A stretch of DNA of 64,000 nucleotides, from assembly GCF_025736935.1 (NCBI RefSeq), contig NZ_CP107048.1, positions 1,488,001 through 1,552,000 of the forward strand, written 5' to 3'. The notes below the pieces were generated by a model. The model saw only the letters and a program-made list of their open reading frames with translations. It made no database searches and was not told the DNA's origin. A program made the position numbers and the translations under genes. Each line of letters begins with the position of its first letter. Within the stretch, counting starts at the first letter, position 1. The DNA comes from Qipengyuania sp. SS22. Lineage in GTDB: Bacteria; Pseudomonadota; Alphaproteobacteria; Sphingomonadales; Sphingomonadaceae. Shown here piece after piece: positions 33,080 through 42,572 of the stretch.

Positions 33080-35117
33080 GCACCTGCGGCAATTGCTCGG
33101 CGTCGCCGCCGGGTTCGTACCACAGATAGAGCGGCACCCCGGCTGCGCCCTGCTGCGTCAGCATGCGCGAGATTTCCGCATCGGGCTGCGTCCAGTCGCC
33201 GCGCAGCGCGATGACCCCGGCGGCATCGAACGCATCGCGGGTCGCGCTGCGTTCGATCGCCACGCTTTCATTGACCTTGCAAGTGACGCACCAGTCGGCG
33301 GTAAACCAGACGAACACCGGGCTCCCCGAACCGCGCGCTTCGGCCAGCGCCGTTTCGCTATAGGCAATCGGATCGAGCAGGCTTGCGCCCGGCGAAGCCT
33401 GCGCCAGCGGACGCGGGAGCAGCGCAGTGCCCAGCCCCAGCACGACCACCAGGCTTACGCCCAGCATCATTGCGCCCGACCGGGACTTGCGCTGGAACAG
33501 CCCCACCAGCGCGAGCCCGCCCAGTGCCAGCGCGCCGAGGATCAGCACCAGAGCGAGATATTCGCCCTCGCCGATCCGCCAGACCAGCCATGCCAGCGCC
33601 AGCGCGGTCAGCCCCATCGGCAGCGCCATCCATTTGCGGAACCGCTCCATCCATGCGCCGGGCTTGGGCAGAAGGCGGCGGATCGCTGGGACGAACCCGA
33701 CCAGCAGGAAGGGCAGCGCCAGCCCCAGCCCCAGTGCAGTGAATACAAGCAAACCGTTGATCGGCTCAATCACCAGCGCCGCGCCCAGCGCGACCGCCAT
33801 GAACGGCCCCGTGCACGGCGTCGCCACGAACGCTGCAAGCAGCCCGGTCGAGAAGGACCCTGTCTGCGAGGGCGAGCCGCCCGAAACCGCCATGCCGGGG
33901 ATCTCGAACAGACCGAGGAAATTGGCCGTGATCGCCAGCGCGAGCAGGAACAGGCTGACGACGACCACGGGCTCCTGCAACTGGAACGCCCAGCCGACCT
34001 GCTCGCCCGCCGCGCGCAGCAGCAGGATCGCCCCGCCCAGCGCCGCACAGGCCACCACCACGCCTGCCGTATAGGCGAGCGCATCGCGCCGCGCCGCGCG
34101 TTCGTCGCCGCCCGCCTTGGCCAGCGCCAGCGCCTTGAGGCTGAGAATGGGGAAGACGCAGGGCATGATATTGAGCAGCACCCCGCCCGCCAGCGCGGCG
34201 AGCAGCAGCCGCCACAGCACCGGCTCGGCGCTGCCGCCCAGCGGCTTGGCACCTTCGAGCGGGACATCGCCCGGAACGGCGGTCAGGCGCACCCCGCGTC
34301 CCTCGCCGAAATCGAGAATGCCCGCGATGGTCTGCGGACGCGGTTCGGCGGCGAGTTCGACACCCGGCGGCACGTCGAATTGCTCGATCGGCATCTCGAC
34401 CACCAGCAAATCCCCTTCACGGATGAAGCGCTGCTGCGCGGCGTAGCTCGGCCGGTCGCCCTCTCCCAATTGCGAGGTACCAAGGTAGAAATGCGGTTCG
34501 CCCAAGGCGGTCGCTGCCGGGACCGGGATGCCGATACGCAAATGCGTCGCGGTGAATTCGAACTGCGCGCCGCTGTCGAGCGGGGGGACCACTGCCGCGC
34601 GCCAGCGGTCGAAACGCGGATCGGCCCCGGCGCGCGCCGGATCGAGCGACAGCGCCGCGCGCTGCGGCACGCAAATCGCATCGGTGCAGGCGAGATAGCT
34701 GGCGGTCACGGCGATCGGCGCGGGCTGTGCGCCTGCCGCGCCCTTGGGCACGGTGATGGGGACCAGCACCGCGTAGTCGCCTTCATAGACATGGTTCATC
34801 AAGCCGCCGATCACCAGCCGCTGCGGCAGCGGATAGAGCGGCTCTCCCGCCCGCCACCCCTCAGGCAGGTCCCAGTCGAGCTGCATGCCCAGCCCCGCAT
34901 CACCGGGGTTCGACCAATAGCCATGCCATTCCGCCGACGAGGGGGTGAAATGCAGCGCAAGCGTCCATGTCTCGCCCGGCTGCGGCGCGCTTTCGGCGAC
35001 CAGTTCGACCGCGATCCGGTCGCTGGTCGCATTCTGCGCCGCCACCGGCGCGGCGAATGCCAGTGCCACCAGCGCCACCAGCGCCGCCAATCGTTCCAAT
35101 ATCCTTGCTTCGATCAC
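33027..35117 (-). CDS. DsbD/ScsB-like thiol:disulfide interchange protein
   Basis: 696 residues from GTG 35117; an ATG at 35144 is also possible and would touch the ubiH-like start. A signal peptide (LVALAFAAPVAAQ) is followed by an N-terminal periplasmic domain with a CTDAIC pair. The DsbD membrane domain follows with about eight spans and its two redox Cys in MPCVFPILSLKA and ATPCTGPFMA. The C-terminal thioredoxin domain has WCVTCK. The protein carries reducing power from the cytosol to the periplasm. The N-terminal domain type and length resemble ScsB rather than classical DsbD. The client protein is unknown. Confidence 0.9.
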   Translation of the reverse strand: MIEARILERLAALVALVALAFAAPVAAQNATSDRIAVELVAESAPQPGETWTLALHFTPSSAEWHGYWSNPGDAGLGMQLDWDLPEGWRAGEPLYPLPQRLVIGGLMNHVYEGDYAVLVPITVPKGAAGAQPAPIAVTASYLACTDAICVPQRAALSLDPARAGADPRFDRWRAAVVPPLDSGAQFEFTATHLRIGIPVPAATALGEPHFYLGTSQLGEGDRPSYAAQQRFIREGDLLVVEMPIEQFDVPPGVELAAEPRPQTIAGILDFGEGRGVRLTAVPGDVPLEGAKPLGGSAEPVLWRLLLAALAGGVLLNIMPCVFPILSLKALALAKAGGDERAARRDALAYTAGVVVACAALGGAILLLRAAGEQVGWAFQLQEPVVVVSLFLLALAITANFLGLFEIPGMAVSGGSPSQTGSFSTGLLAAFVATPCTGPFMAVALGAALVIEPINGLLVFTALGLGLALPFLLVGFVPAIRRLLPKPGAWMERFRKWMALPMGLTALALAWLVWRIGEGEYLALVLILGALALGGLALVGLFQRKSRSGAMMLGVSLVVVLGLGTALLPRPLAQASPGASLLDPIAYSETALAEARGSGSPVFVWFTADWCVTCKVNESVAIERSATRDAFDAAGVIALRGDWTQPDAEISRMLTQQGAAGVPLYLWYEPGGDAEQLPQVLTPDLLVEKARASARPR

Positions 35118-35142
35118 GTCGCTGGCTCTAGGGCTAGGCCCC

Positions 35143-36357
35143 ATGACAGACAAGCGAGACCTGCTGATCCTGGGCGGCGGCCTGGTGGGCATGACCCTGG
35201 CGCTGGCTGCGGCGAAGAAGGGGCTGTCGAGCCACTTGGTCGACCGTGCCGATCCCGCCAGCCTGACCGCCGACGGCTTCGACGGGCGCGCCTCGGCGAT
35301 CTCGACCGCGAGTTGGCGATTGTTCCGCCACATCGGGCTTGAGAGCGTGCTCGAACCGCATGGCTGCGACATTGCCGCGATCGGCGTACTCGACCAGATG
35401 AAGCCGGGCCGCCTCGATTTCCGGCCCGAACCGCATGAAGGCACGCTGGGGCGCATGTTCGCCAATCGCCAGCTGCGCCTCGCGCTGCACGAAGCTGCGA
35501 CGCAGGAACCGCTGATTGCGTGGCATGCCCCGGTCGAAGTGGTCGCGCGCGAACGCGGCGAATTCGGCGTCTCGGCCACGCTGGGTGACGGGCGCACGCT
35601 CGAAGCCGCGCTGATGATCGGCGCCGAAGGGCGCGGTTCGCCATCGCGCGAAGAGGCGGGCTTCAAGATGGCGCAGTGGGATTACAGCCACCGCGCGATG
35701 ATCGCCGGGCTCGACCACGCCAAGCCGCACGAAAACGTCGCATGGGAAATCTTCTATCCCGACGGCCCCTTCGCGCTACTCCCCATGCTCGACGGCCCCG
35801 ATGGCCAGCACCGCAGTGCGTTGGTGTGGACCGTCGACGAGAAGGACGCTGCAGGCGTGCTCAAGCTGTCCGACCGCGCGTTCCTGGCCGAAGTGCTCAA
35901 GCGCATGGGCGACCTGCTCGGCGATCTCACGCTCAACAGCGCGCGTTCGTCCTATCCGCTCAGCTTCCAGCACACCGCCAGGATCGTCGACCACCGGCTC
36001 GCGCTGGTCGGCGACAGCGCGCATGGGATGCACCCGATCGCGGGCCAGGGTCTCAACCTCGGCCTGCGCGATGTCGGGGCGCTGGTAGACGTGCTCGACG
36101 AGGCACTGCGGCTCGGCCTCGACCTTGGGGATACGCAGGTGCTCAAGAAATACGAGGAATGGCGCGCGCTCGATGCGCTGATGGTGATGGGCGCGACCGA
36201 CAGCCTGACGCGGGTCTTCGGCATTCGCGGCAAGACCGCGAGCGCGGTGCGGCGACTGGGCATGGCGGGTATCCAGCGCTCGGGCTGGCTCAAGCGCCTG
36301 TTCATGGACGAGGCGCGCGGCATCTCGGGCAAGCTGCCCGAATTGCTCAAGGCCTAG
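35143..36357 (+). CDS. UbiH/UbiF/VisC-family FAD-dependent hydroxylase
   Basis: 404 residues. An N-terminal dinucleotide-binding motif (LLILGGGLVGMTLALAA) is followed by the family arginine block DGRASAIS, ANRQLRLALHEAA and the FAD-binding VGDSAHGMHPIAGQGLNLGLRDV. This is the aromatic-ring hydroxylase family of ubiquinone biosynthesis. Alphaproteobacteria use variable sets of UbiH, UbiF, UbiL and UbiM, so the hydroxylated carbon is not assigned. It is divergent from the DsbD-like gene (25-base gap or less), and its stop TAG shares CTAG with the convergent Mic60-like gene. Confidence 0.9.
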   Translation: MTDKRDLLILGGGLVGMTLALAAAKKGLSSHLVDRADPASLTADGFDGRASAISTASWRLFRHIGLESVLEPHGCDIAAIGVLDQMKPGRLDFRPEPHEGTLGRMFANRQLRLALHEAATQEPLIAWHAPVEVVARERGEFGVSATLGDGRTLEAALMIGAEGRGSPSREEAGFKMAQWDYSHRAMIAGLDHAKPHENVAWEIFYPDGPFALLPMLDGPDGQHRSALVWTVDEKDAAGVLKLSDRAFLAEVLKRMGDLLGDLTLNSARSSYPLSFQHTARIVDHRLALVGDSAHGMHPIAGQGLNLGLRDVGALVDVLDEALRLGLDLGDTQVLKKYEEWRALDALMVMGATDSLTRVFGIRGKTASAVRRLGMAGIQRSGWLKRLFMDEARGISGKLPELLKA

Positions 36358-37235
36358 TTTTCTTCCGCAGGACTTGGCTGGTCGATCCGGTTGCCCGCCC
36401 CGTCACGCAGGCGCCGCGGTTCGAGCACGGCAGCGGTTTCGATCAGATCGAGCGAGCGCTGGAGCGTGGCATAGCGTTCGGCATCGCGCAGCCAGCCTTC
36501 GGCGTTTTCCGCGCCCGGCAGATTGCGTACTTCGGCAATCGCTGAATCGGTCCGCCCGCTTTCGAGAAACAGCCGCGCGCGATCGAGGCGGCGCTGCGGT
36601 TGCGGCGATGGCGCGCTTTCGCGGCGCACCACGAACAGCTGCGACAGTTCTTCGCCGAACCGCGCGAAACCGTTCTGGCTGCTTGGTTCGGCCAGCTTCG
36701 GCGACAGCCCTTCGAGCCGTGCGATCAGCTGGTCGAGCGTGATCGGATCGCGGCTGGTGCGGATGATCGTGTCCACCGCATTGGGCATGGCATCGCCGAA
36801 GCGCAGTCGCAGCTGGTCCGCCAGATACCCAAGCTCGGCACCCTTTTCGAGCGCGCGGCGCGTGGCGAAGGCGATCAGCAGCCCCTCGGCGCGCGCGGTA
36901 TTGCCCGCGGCGGCCTGCGCCTGCAGGTCGAGCCGCGCGAGGCGCTGTTCGGCAGCGGCGAGCCGCGTGTCGAGCCCGCCCTGCTGTTCGGCCACGCGGT
37001 CGACCGCTTCTTGCGCCGCCTGGCTGGCGCTGGGCGTAGGAGTTGGTTCGGAGGTGGGGCTGGCCAGCGCCTGCGTTTCGACCGGATCCGGCGTGGCGAC
37101 CGGCGCGTCACGATCGGTCAGCGTGTAGACGGCATAGCCCGCAATTGCCCCGCCAAGCAGGAAACTGGCGAGCACGGCGACCATGACCGGCCTTACCGAC
37201 GGCACCTTGCGCCGGGTGCTGGTATAATTGTTCAT
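36354..37235 (-). CDS. Mic60/mitofilin-like inner-membrane protein of the hem operon
   Basis: 293 residues from ATG 37235. One membrane span near residues 17-40 (VMVAVLASFLLGGAIAGYAV) is followed by a Pro/Thr/Ser spacer and a helical, coiled-coil-prone region (AAEQRLARLDLQAQAAAGN). A C-terminal helical domain (LDRARLFLESGRTDSAIAEVRNLPG) contains the mitofilin-like signature. Alphaproteobacteria commonly have such a Mic60 homologue beside hemC and hemD, as here; it is thought to shape inner membranes. The name is by position and architecture; sequence similarity needs a profile search. Confidence 0.7.
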   Translation of the reverse strand: MNNYTSTRRKVPSVRPVMVAVLASFLLGGAIAGYAVYTLTDRDAPVATPDPVETQALASPTSEPTPTPSASQAAQEAVDRVAEQQGGLDTRLAAAEQRLARLDLQAQAAAGNTARAEGLLIAFATRRALEKGAELGYLADQLRLRFGDAMPNAVDTIIRTSRDPITLDQLIARLEGLSPKLAEPSSQNGFARFGEELSQLFVVRRESAPSPQPQRRLDRARLFLESGRTDSAIAEVRNLPGAENAEGWLRDAERYATLQRSLDLIETAAVLEPRRLRDGAGNRIDQPSPAEEN

Positions 37236-37287
37236 CCGATTCCGTTCCGCGACCCCGTTGGCCCTCGTCCTGGGGCCATCCATAACA

Positions 37288-37974
37288 TCAGCTATCGGTC
37301 TGACACAAAGCTTGCGCCAAGGCCAGTAGCTCGCTGTCTCCGGGGGCCTCGGCGATGTGGACCGAACGCCAGCCCGCGCCCGCCATTTCGGCGACCCGAG
37401 GGCCGATCACTGCCAGATCGACCAGATCGCGGGCAAGCCCGTGCCGGTCGAACTCGACCTTGAGCCGTTCCGCCGCCGCCCCCGAATGCAGCACGACCAC
37501 CCCGCCGGTGTGCAGGATCGAGAGATCGTCCTCCGACAAGGCTTCGGGCACCGCGCGGTACAGGATCCGCGTATCGACTTCGAGCTGGTCGGGCACGCGC
37601 AAGGTCACGCGATCTTCCCCCGCCAGCCGCAGCAAGTGGAGCTTGCGGTTGCCGAGTTCGTCGAGCAGGTTCTGCAGCCCCCCGCGCCCCGTCCGTCCAA
37701 CCAGGAAGCCCGCCCTGCGCGCGGCATCGGCGGTCGTATCGCCCACCGCATGGACCGGCAGCTTGGTCAGTTTGCCGAGCTGCTTGCCGCCATGGCGGAA
37801 GACATTGGCGCTACCGACCAGCAGCCCGTCGTAATCCGTCGCCGCGGGCGCATCCCAGGCGACCGGCTCAATGGTGAACAGCGGCCGGCCGTGCACATCG
37901 AGCCCCATCGCCTGCGCGGTCTCCGCGCTGACCGACCAGCCCGGTTCGGGGCGGAGCAGGAATAGCGGTTTCAC
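37288..37974 (-). CDS. hemD: Uroporphyrinogen-III synthase
   Basis: 228 residues. The N-terminal LRPEPGWSVSAETAQAMGLD and the central SANVFRHG, HAVGDTTADAARRAGF match HemD, a poorly conserved family. It cyclises and inverts ring D of hydroxymethylbilane to give uroporphyrinogen III. The identification is strengthened by its ATG overlapping the hemC stop (ATGA). The next gene in the operon is the Mic60-like protein, 52 bases downstream. The product also feeds siroheme synthesis by the cobA-type gene at 60.8-61.6 kb. Confidence 0.9.
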   Translation of the reverse strand: MKPLFLLRPEPGWSVSAETAQAMGLDVHGRPLFTIEPVAWDAPAATDYDGLLVGSANVFRHGGKQLGKLTKLPVHAVGDTTADAARRAGFLVGRTGRGGLQNLLDELGNRKLHLLRLAGEDRVTLRVPDQLEVDTRILYRAVPEALSEDDLSILHTGGVVVLHSGAAAERLKVEFDRHGLARDLVDLAVIGPRVAEMAGAGWRSVHIAEAPGDSELLALAQALCQTDS

Positions 37975-38900
37975 AGCGGCTGGCCGAAATGTTCGGTGAC
38001 TTCGCGCGGCGCGCGGCCGAGCAGGCTGCGCGCCAAAGCCAACGGCGCCTCGTCGTCCCCGGCGGCGAATTCGCTCTCGTCACCGATGCGGACCGTGCCA
38101 TCGGAGCTGAAAATCGCTGCGCTCAGCGCAATGCGGCTCCCGCTGGTACGCGATAGCGCGGCAATCGGGCTGCTGCACGATCCGCCCAGCCCTTCGAGCA
38201 AGCGCCGTTCAGCGGCAATTTCGGCATGGCTTTCCGCGTGATTGATCTCACGCAGCAGGTCGTGCGCGCGCGCATCGTCGCTGCGGCATTCGATCCCGAT
38301 GGCCGCTTGCGCGGGCGCGGGCATCCATACGGCGGGGTCGAGCCGTACGCCCACTGCATCCTCGCCCAGCCGGTCGAGACCGGCAGCGGCAAGAAAGGTC
38401 GCATCGGCGTCGCCCGCTTCGAGCTTGGCCATCCGCGTGGCGACATTGCCGCGAATGCCCACCACCGTCAGATCGGGCCGCAAGTGGAGCAATTGCGCGG
38501 CGCGGCGCGGGGCACTGGTGCCGATCCGCGCACCCGCCGCGATGGCGGCGATCGACTCTGCGCCGAGCAGCCGGTCGGCCTTGTCCGCACGCGGCAGGAT
38601 CGCGGCGATGGCGATGGCTTCGGGGCGCAGCGTCTCGACATCCTTCATCGAATGGACCGCGCCGTCGATTCGCCCTTCGACCAGCCATTGGTCGAGTTCG
38701 CGCGTCCACAGCGCCTTGCCGCCGATCTCGGCGAGCGGACGGTCCTGTATGCGGTCGCCGCTGGCCACCACCGGCACCAGTTCGACCGCCGATTCGTCCC
38801 AGCCATGCGCGGCGCACAGCCGCGCGCGCGCTTCGTGCGCCTGCGCCATGGCAAGCGGAGAGCGACGGGTTCCGAGGCGAATGAGAGGTTGGTCCGGCAT
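37971..38900 (-). CDS. hemC: Porphobilinogen deaminase (hydroxymethylbilane synthase)
   Basis: 309 residues, normal length. Blocks: RLGTRRSPLAMAQA at the N-terminus, GKALWTRELDQWLVEGRIDGAVHSMKDV, IGTSAPRRAAQLL, IRGNVATRMAKL, and the dipyrromethane cofactor Cys in GLGGSCSSPIAA. It joins four porphobilinogen molecules into hydroxymethylbilane in the cytosol. Divergent from tsaD with 45 bases between start codons, an order typical of alphaproteobacteria. Confidence 0.96.
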   Translation of the reverse strand: MPDQPLIRLGTRRSPLAMAQAHEARARLCAAHGWDESAVELVPVVASGDRIQDRPLAEIGGKALWTRELDQWLVEGRIDGAVHSMKDVETLRPEAIAIAAILPRADKADRLLGAESIAAIAAGARIGTSAPRRAAQLLHLRPDLTVVGIRGNVATRMAKLEAGDADATFLAAAGLDRLGEDAVGVRLDPAVWMPAPAQAAIGIECRSDDARAHDLLREINHAESHAEIAAERRLLEGLGGSCSSPIAALSRTSGSRIALSAAIFSSDGTVRIGDESEFAAGDDEAPLALARSLLGRAPREVTEHFGQPL

Positions 38901-38945
38901 AGGGTCGGCTTGCCCTAGCGAGCCATGCCGCTAAGGGAAAGCTAG

Positions 38946-39974
38946 ATGGCACTGGTTCTCGGCATAGAAAGCTCCTGCGACGAAACCGCGGTCGCGCTGG
39001 TCGATAGCCAGCGGCGGATCGTCGCACAGCGGATCGCCTCGCAGGATGCCGAGCACGCCCCCTTTGGCGGGGTGGTCCCCGAGATCGCCGCGCGTGCGCA
39101 CGCCGAACGGCTTGCCCCGATGATTGCGGGCGTGCTGGATGATGCGGGTATCGCCCTGACCGATTGCGATGCCATCGCCGCCACAGCCGGGCCCGGCCTG
39201 ATTGGCGGCGTGATGGTCGGGCTGGTCAGCGCCAAGGCGCTGGCGATGGCGACCGACACGCCATTGATCGCGATCAACCATCTCGAAGGCCACGCGCTGA
39301 GCCCGCGCCTAGCGGACGCGAGCATCGCCTTCCCCTATGCGCTGCTGCTGGTGTCGGGCGGGCACTGCCAGATTCTCCGTGTCGATGGCGTGGGCGAATA
39401 TCGCCGCCTTGCCACCACGATCGACGACGCGCTGGGCGAAGCCTTCGACAAGACCGCCAAGATCCTCGGTCTCGGCTTCCCTGGTGGTCCCGCGGTCGAA
39501 CGCAAGGCACGGGAAGGCGATCCCAGGGCTGTGCCGCTGCCCCGCCCGATGGTCGGCAGCGGCGAACCGCATTTCTCCTTCGCGGGCCTCAAGAGCGCGG
39601 TCCTGCGCGCGCATGACAGCGGACAGTACGAAGTCGCCGATATCGCCGCCAGCTTCCAGCAGGCCGCGGTCGATTGCGTAACCGACCGGTTGCGCATCGC
39701 CCTCGGCGAGATGGACGATGTCGAAACACTGGTGGTCGCGGGCGGGGTGGCGGCCAATGCCACCGTGCGCGCCGCGCTCGAACAGCTTGCCGCCGCGCAT
39801 GGCATGCGCTTTGCCGCGCCGCCGCCCCGGCTGTGCACCGACAATGCCGCGATGATTGCCTGGGCGGGGATCGAACGGCTGGGGCAGGACGACCCGCTCG
39901 ACATTTCGGCGCGGCCGCGCTGGCCGCTCGACCCGCAAGCCGAGCCGGTGCGCGGAGCAGGAGTAAAAGGATGA
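38946..39974 (+). CDS. tsaD: tRNA N6-adenosine threonylcarbamoyltransferase
   Basis: 342 residues. It opens with [14 protein letters not shown], characteristic of TsaD/Kae1, and has the metal-binding histidines in [10 protein letters not shown] and [13 protein letters not shown]. Further ASKHA-fold blocks are [27 protein letters not shown] and [13 protein letters not shown]. With TsaB, TsaE and TsaC it makes the t6A modification of ANN-decoding tRNAs, including the tRNA-Thr in this window. The stop overlaps gpsA by four bases. Confidence 0.97.
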   Translation: MALVLGIESSCDETAVALVDSQRRIVAQRIASQDAEHAPFGGVVPEIAARAHAERLAPMIAGVLDDAGIALTDCDAIAATAGPGLIGGVMVGLVSAKALAMATDTPLIAINHLEGHALSPRLADASIAFPYALLLVSGGHCQILRVDGVGEYRRLATTIDDALGEAFDKTAKILGLGFPGGPAVERKAREGDPRAVPLPRPMVGSGEPHFSFAGLKSAVLRAHDSGQYEVADIAASFQQAAVDCVTDRLRIALGEMDDVETLVVAGGVAANATVRAALEQLAAAHGMRFAAPPPRLCTDNAAMIAWAGIERLGQDDPLDISARPRWPLDPQAEPVRGAGVKG

Positions 39975-40984
39975 CCCTTCGACAGGCTCAGGGCGAGCGG
40001 GTGGGCGTTCTCGGCGCGGGTGCGTGGGGTACCGCGCTGGCGCAAATGCTCGCGAGCGACGGCCGCGACGTGCTCATCTGGGCGCGCGAGAGCGAACTGG
40101 TCGCGGAAATCAATTCCGCGCACACCAATTCGGTTTTCCTCTCTTCCGTCACGCTGGCAAAGACCATCCGCGCGACCGGCGATCTGGCCGATATGGCCGC
40201 GCTGGACACGCTGCTGGTGGTCACGCCTGCACAGCATATGCGCAGCGTGCTCGAAGCCATGCCCTCGCATCCGCGCGATCTCGTGCTGTGTTCCAAGGGG
40301 ATCGAGGCGGGCAGTGGGCGGCTGATGAATCATGTCGCCAAAGCCGCTGCCCCCGATAGCGCGGTGGCGGTCCTCTCCGGGCCAACCTTCGCGCATGAAG
40401 TCGCCGCGGGTCTGCCCACCGCGGTGACGCTCGCCTGCGCCGAGGGCGAAGCGCAATGGGACCGGCTGGCACCCGTGATCGCGCGCCAGACCTTCCGGCC
40501 CTATTATTCCGACGATGTGACCGGTGCCGAAATCGGCGGATCGGTCAAGAACGTGCTCGCGATCGCCTGCGGCGTGGTCGATGGGCTGGGCCTGGGACAG
40601 AATGCGCGCGCGGCGCTGATCGCGCGCGGCTATGCCGAGATGCTGCGGTTCGGCGAAGCGCTGGGCGCACGGGCCGAAACGCTCGCGGGCCTGTGCGGAC
40701 TGGGCGACCTCGTGCTGACCTGCTCGTCCACCTCGAGCCGCAATTTCTCGCTCGGCAAGGCGCTGGGCGAAGGGCAGAAAGCCGAAGATTTGATGGCCGA
40801 CCGCAAGACCGTGGCCGAAGGGGCGCATACTGCCCCTGTGCTGGTCGAACTGGCCGCACGTCACGGCATCGCGATGCCGATCGTCACTGCGGTCTATGGC
40901 CTGCTCAAGGGTGAAGAGCCACGCGCCGTCGTTTCCGGCCTGCTCGCCCGGCCACTGCGCGCCGAACAGGGCCACCCCGGGTGA
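39971..40984 (+). CDS. gpsA: Glycerol-3-phosphate dehydrogenase [NAD(P)+]
   Basis: 337 residues. The NAD-binding loop [16 protein letters not shown] appears from residue 12, followed by LCSKGIEAG, the catalytic Lys in [19 protein letters not shown], and [15 protein letters not shown], all standard for GpsA. It reduces dihydroxyacetone phosphate to sn-glycerol-3-phosphate for phospholipid synthesis. The first ten residues ([10 protein letters not shown]) are odd. They are encoded by a dispersed repeat at 39974-40000 that also supplies the overlap with tsaD. The flippase GTG overlaps the gpsA stop (GTGA). Confidence 0.95.
   Translation: MTLRQAQGERVGVLGAGAWGTALAQMLASDGRDVLIWARESELVAEINSAHTNSVFLSSVTLAKTIRATGDLADMAALDTLLVVTPAQHMRSVLEAMPSHPRDLVLCSKGIEAGSGRLMNHVAKAAAPDSAVAVLSGPTFAHEVAAGLPTAVTLACAEGEAQWDRLAPVIARQTFRPYYSDDVTGAEIGGSVKNVLAIACGVVDGLGLGQNARAALIARGYAEMLRFGEALGARAETLAGLCGLGDLVLTCSSTSSRNFSLGKALGEGQKAEDLMADRKTVAEGAHTAPVLVELAARHGIAMPIVTAVYGLLKGEEPRAVVSGLLARPLRAEQGHPG
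39974..40000. repeat. Dispersed short repeat (CTTCGACAGGCTCAGG type) inside the gpsA start
   Basis: The bases ACCCTTCGACAGGCTCAGGG plus CGAGCGG match a short sequence that I recall as scattered in many sphingomonad genomes. It yields peptides like LRQAQGER on one strand and LSLSKG on the other. Here it forms codons 2-10 of gpsA. I see no second copy in this window, so the repeat identity rests on memory of other genomes. Confidence 0.55.
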
Positions 40985-42483
40985 CCGACGCAAAACCGGA
41001 CGAAGACCTTTCCGCACTGGCCAAGGGCGGGAGGCAGAATTTCTTCGGCTTCATCCTGCGGCTGGTCGCGCGGCTGCCGTTCCTGTTCATCGCCGGCCGT
41101 CTTTACGGCCCCGATGCGCTGGGCCGCTTCGCCTCGGCGCTGGTGGTGGTCGAACTGGTCGCGCTGCTATGCGCGATGGGCGAGAAGCGCGGGCTGGCAC
41201 AGCGGATGGCCGAAGGCGACCAAAGCCATCCGGCCAATCTCGTCTATGACGGCATGCTGCTGGCGCTGCTGTTTTCCGCGCTGGCAGCGGCCTTCTTCTG
41301 GTTCGTCCCCGCCCCGCTGTTTCCCAGCGGCGACTATACCGAGCTCGACCGGTTCATCGTGCTGGCGATCCCCGCCTACGCGCTGACCGAAATCGTGCTC
41401 GCCGCGCAGGCTTACAAATACGATATCGCCACCACCGTGCGTGCGCGCGCGGTGATCGAACCGTGGACGATCTCGATCATGGCGGGCGTGTTCTATTTCC
41501 TGCCTGCGGTCAGCGATTCGGGGCTGGCGCTCGCCTATCTGGCGTCGATCTATGCCGGTCTGGCGACCGGGCTCTGGTCCTTCTTCCGCAGCTATGGCCG
41601 CCCGCGCGGCTGGCGCCCGCGCCCGGCCTATATGGGCAGGCTGACGATGCGCGCGCTGCCGCTCGCCACCGCCGATGCGATCGAATGGGGTACGAGGCGC
41701 ATCGATATCTTCATCCTCGGCCTGTTCGCGGCCCCCGCAGCTGTCGGCGTCTATTATATCGCGCAGCAGGTCGCGAGCCTGCCGCAAAAGCTGAAGACCA
41801 GCTTCGAGCCGATCCTCGGCCCGGTCATCACCAAGAACCTCAAGACCAAGAACTACCAGGCGATTGCCAGCCAGATCTGCCAGGTGGGCTTCTGGATCGT
41901 GGCGATGCAGGCGGGCATCGCACTGGCGCTGGGCGTGCCGGGCGAAGCGGTGATGGGCCTTGTCGGGCCCGAATTCGTCGGCGGCACGGGGGCGCTTGCC
42001 TTCCTGCTCGCTGCCGAAGTCGTTGCCGCGACCGCAGTCGTGTCCGAAGCGGTGCTGGTCTATGTGGCGCGCGTTCGCAATCTGTGGATCTCGATCGGCA
42101 CCATCGCGCTTCAGGCGGTACTGACCGTCGTGCTGATCAAGGCAATGGTCGCGGGCGGCTATGGCGAGCCGTACAAGGCCGCCGCCGCCGCGATCGCGCT
42201 GATGCTGGCGCTGGGCACCGCCAGCCTCGTGAAAGCGGTGCTGCTGTCGCGCATTTTGGGCCAGTCGATCAACACCTTCCGCTGGCCGCTGGTGTGGGCG
42301 GTCGCGCCTGCAGTGCTGGTCGGGTGGGCGGCGACGCAACTGCCCGAATGGGCCGAACTGATCGTGGGCATCCCGGCGATCCTCGGCATTTACGGCTACA
42401 TCATCTGGACCCGCGGCTTCGGGCCCGAGGACCGCGTGCTGTTCCGGCGCAATCTGGACAAGGACGAGCCCGGACGAACCTGA
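40981..42483 (+). CDS. Polysaccharide flippase (Wzx/MATE-like oligosaccharide exporter)
   Basis: 500 residues from GTG 40981 (GTGA overlap with gpsA). About 13-14 hydrophobic segments. The N-terminal KGGRQNFFGFILRLVARLPFLFIAGRLYGPDALGRFA is typical of the polysaccharide biosynthesis protein/oligosaccharide flippase superfamily. The central GTRRIDIFILGLFAAPAAVGVYYIAQQVA matches the same family. It would move lipid-linked sugar units across the inner membrane. No glycosyltransferase is adjacent, so the substrate (LPS, exopolysaccharide or another lipid) is unknown. Confidence 0.88.
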   Translation: MTDAKPDEDLSALAKGGRQNFFGFILRLVARLPFLFIAGRLYGPDALGRFASALVVVELVALLCAMGEKRGLAQRMAEGDQSHPANLVYDGMLLALLFSALAAAFFWFVPAPLFPSGDYTELDRFIVLAIPAYALTEIVLAAQAYKYDIATTVRARAVIEPWTISIMAGVFYFLPAVSDSGLALAYLASIYAGLATGLWSFFRSYGRPRGWRPRPAYMGRLTMRALPLATADAIEWGTRRIDIFILGLFAAPAAVGVYYIAQQVASLPQKLKTSFEPILGPVITKNLKTKNYQAIASQICQVGFWIVAMQAGIALALGVPGEAVMGLVGPEFVGGTGALAFLLAAEVVAATAVVSEAVLVYVARVRNLWISIGTIALQAVLTVVLIKAMVAGGYGEPYKAAAAAIALMLALGTASLVKAVLLSRILGQSINTFRWPLVWAVAPAVLVGWAATQLPEWAELIVGIPAILGIYGYIIWTRGFGPEDRVLFRRNLDKDEPGRT

Positions 42484-42572
42484 TCCGTTCGTCGTAAACC
42501 AGACACGTTCAGTAGGTATTCACCCCCCGAGCGGGTAGCGTGGAGCACTCGCAAGGAAGGGGAGGACTGCCC

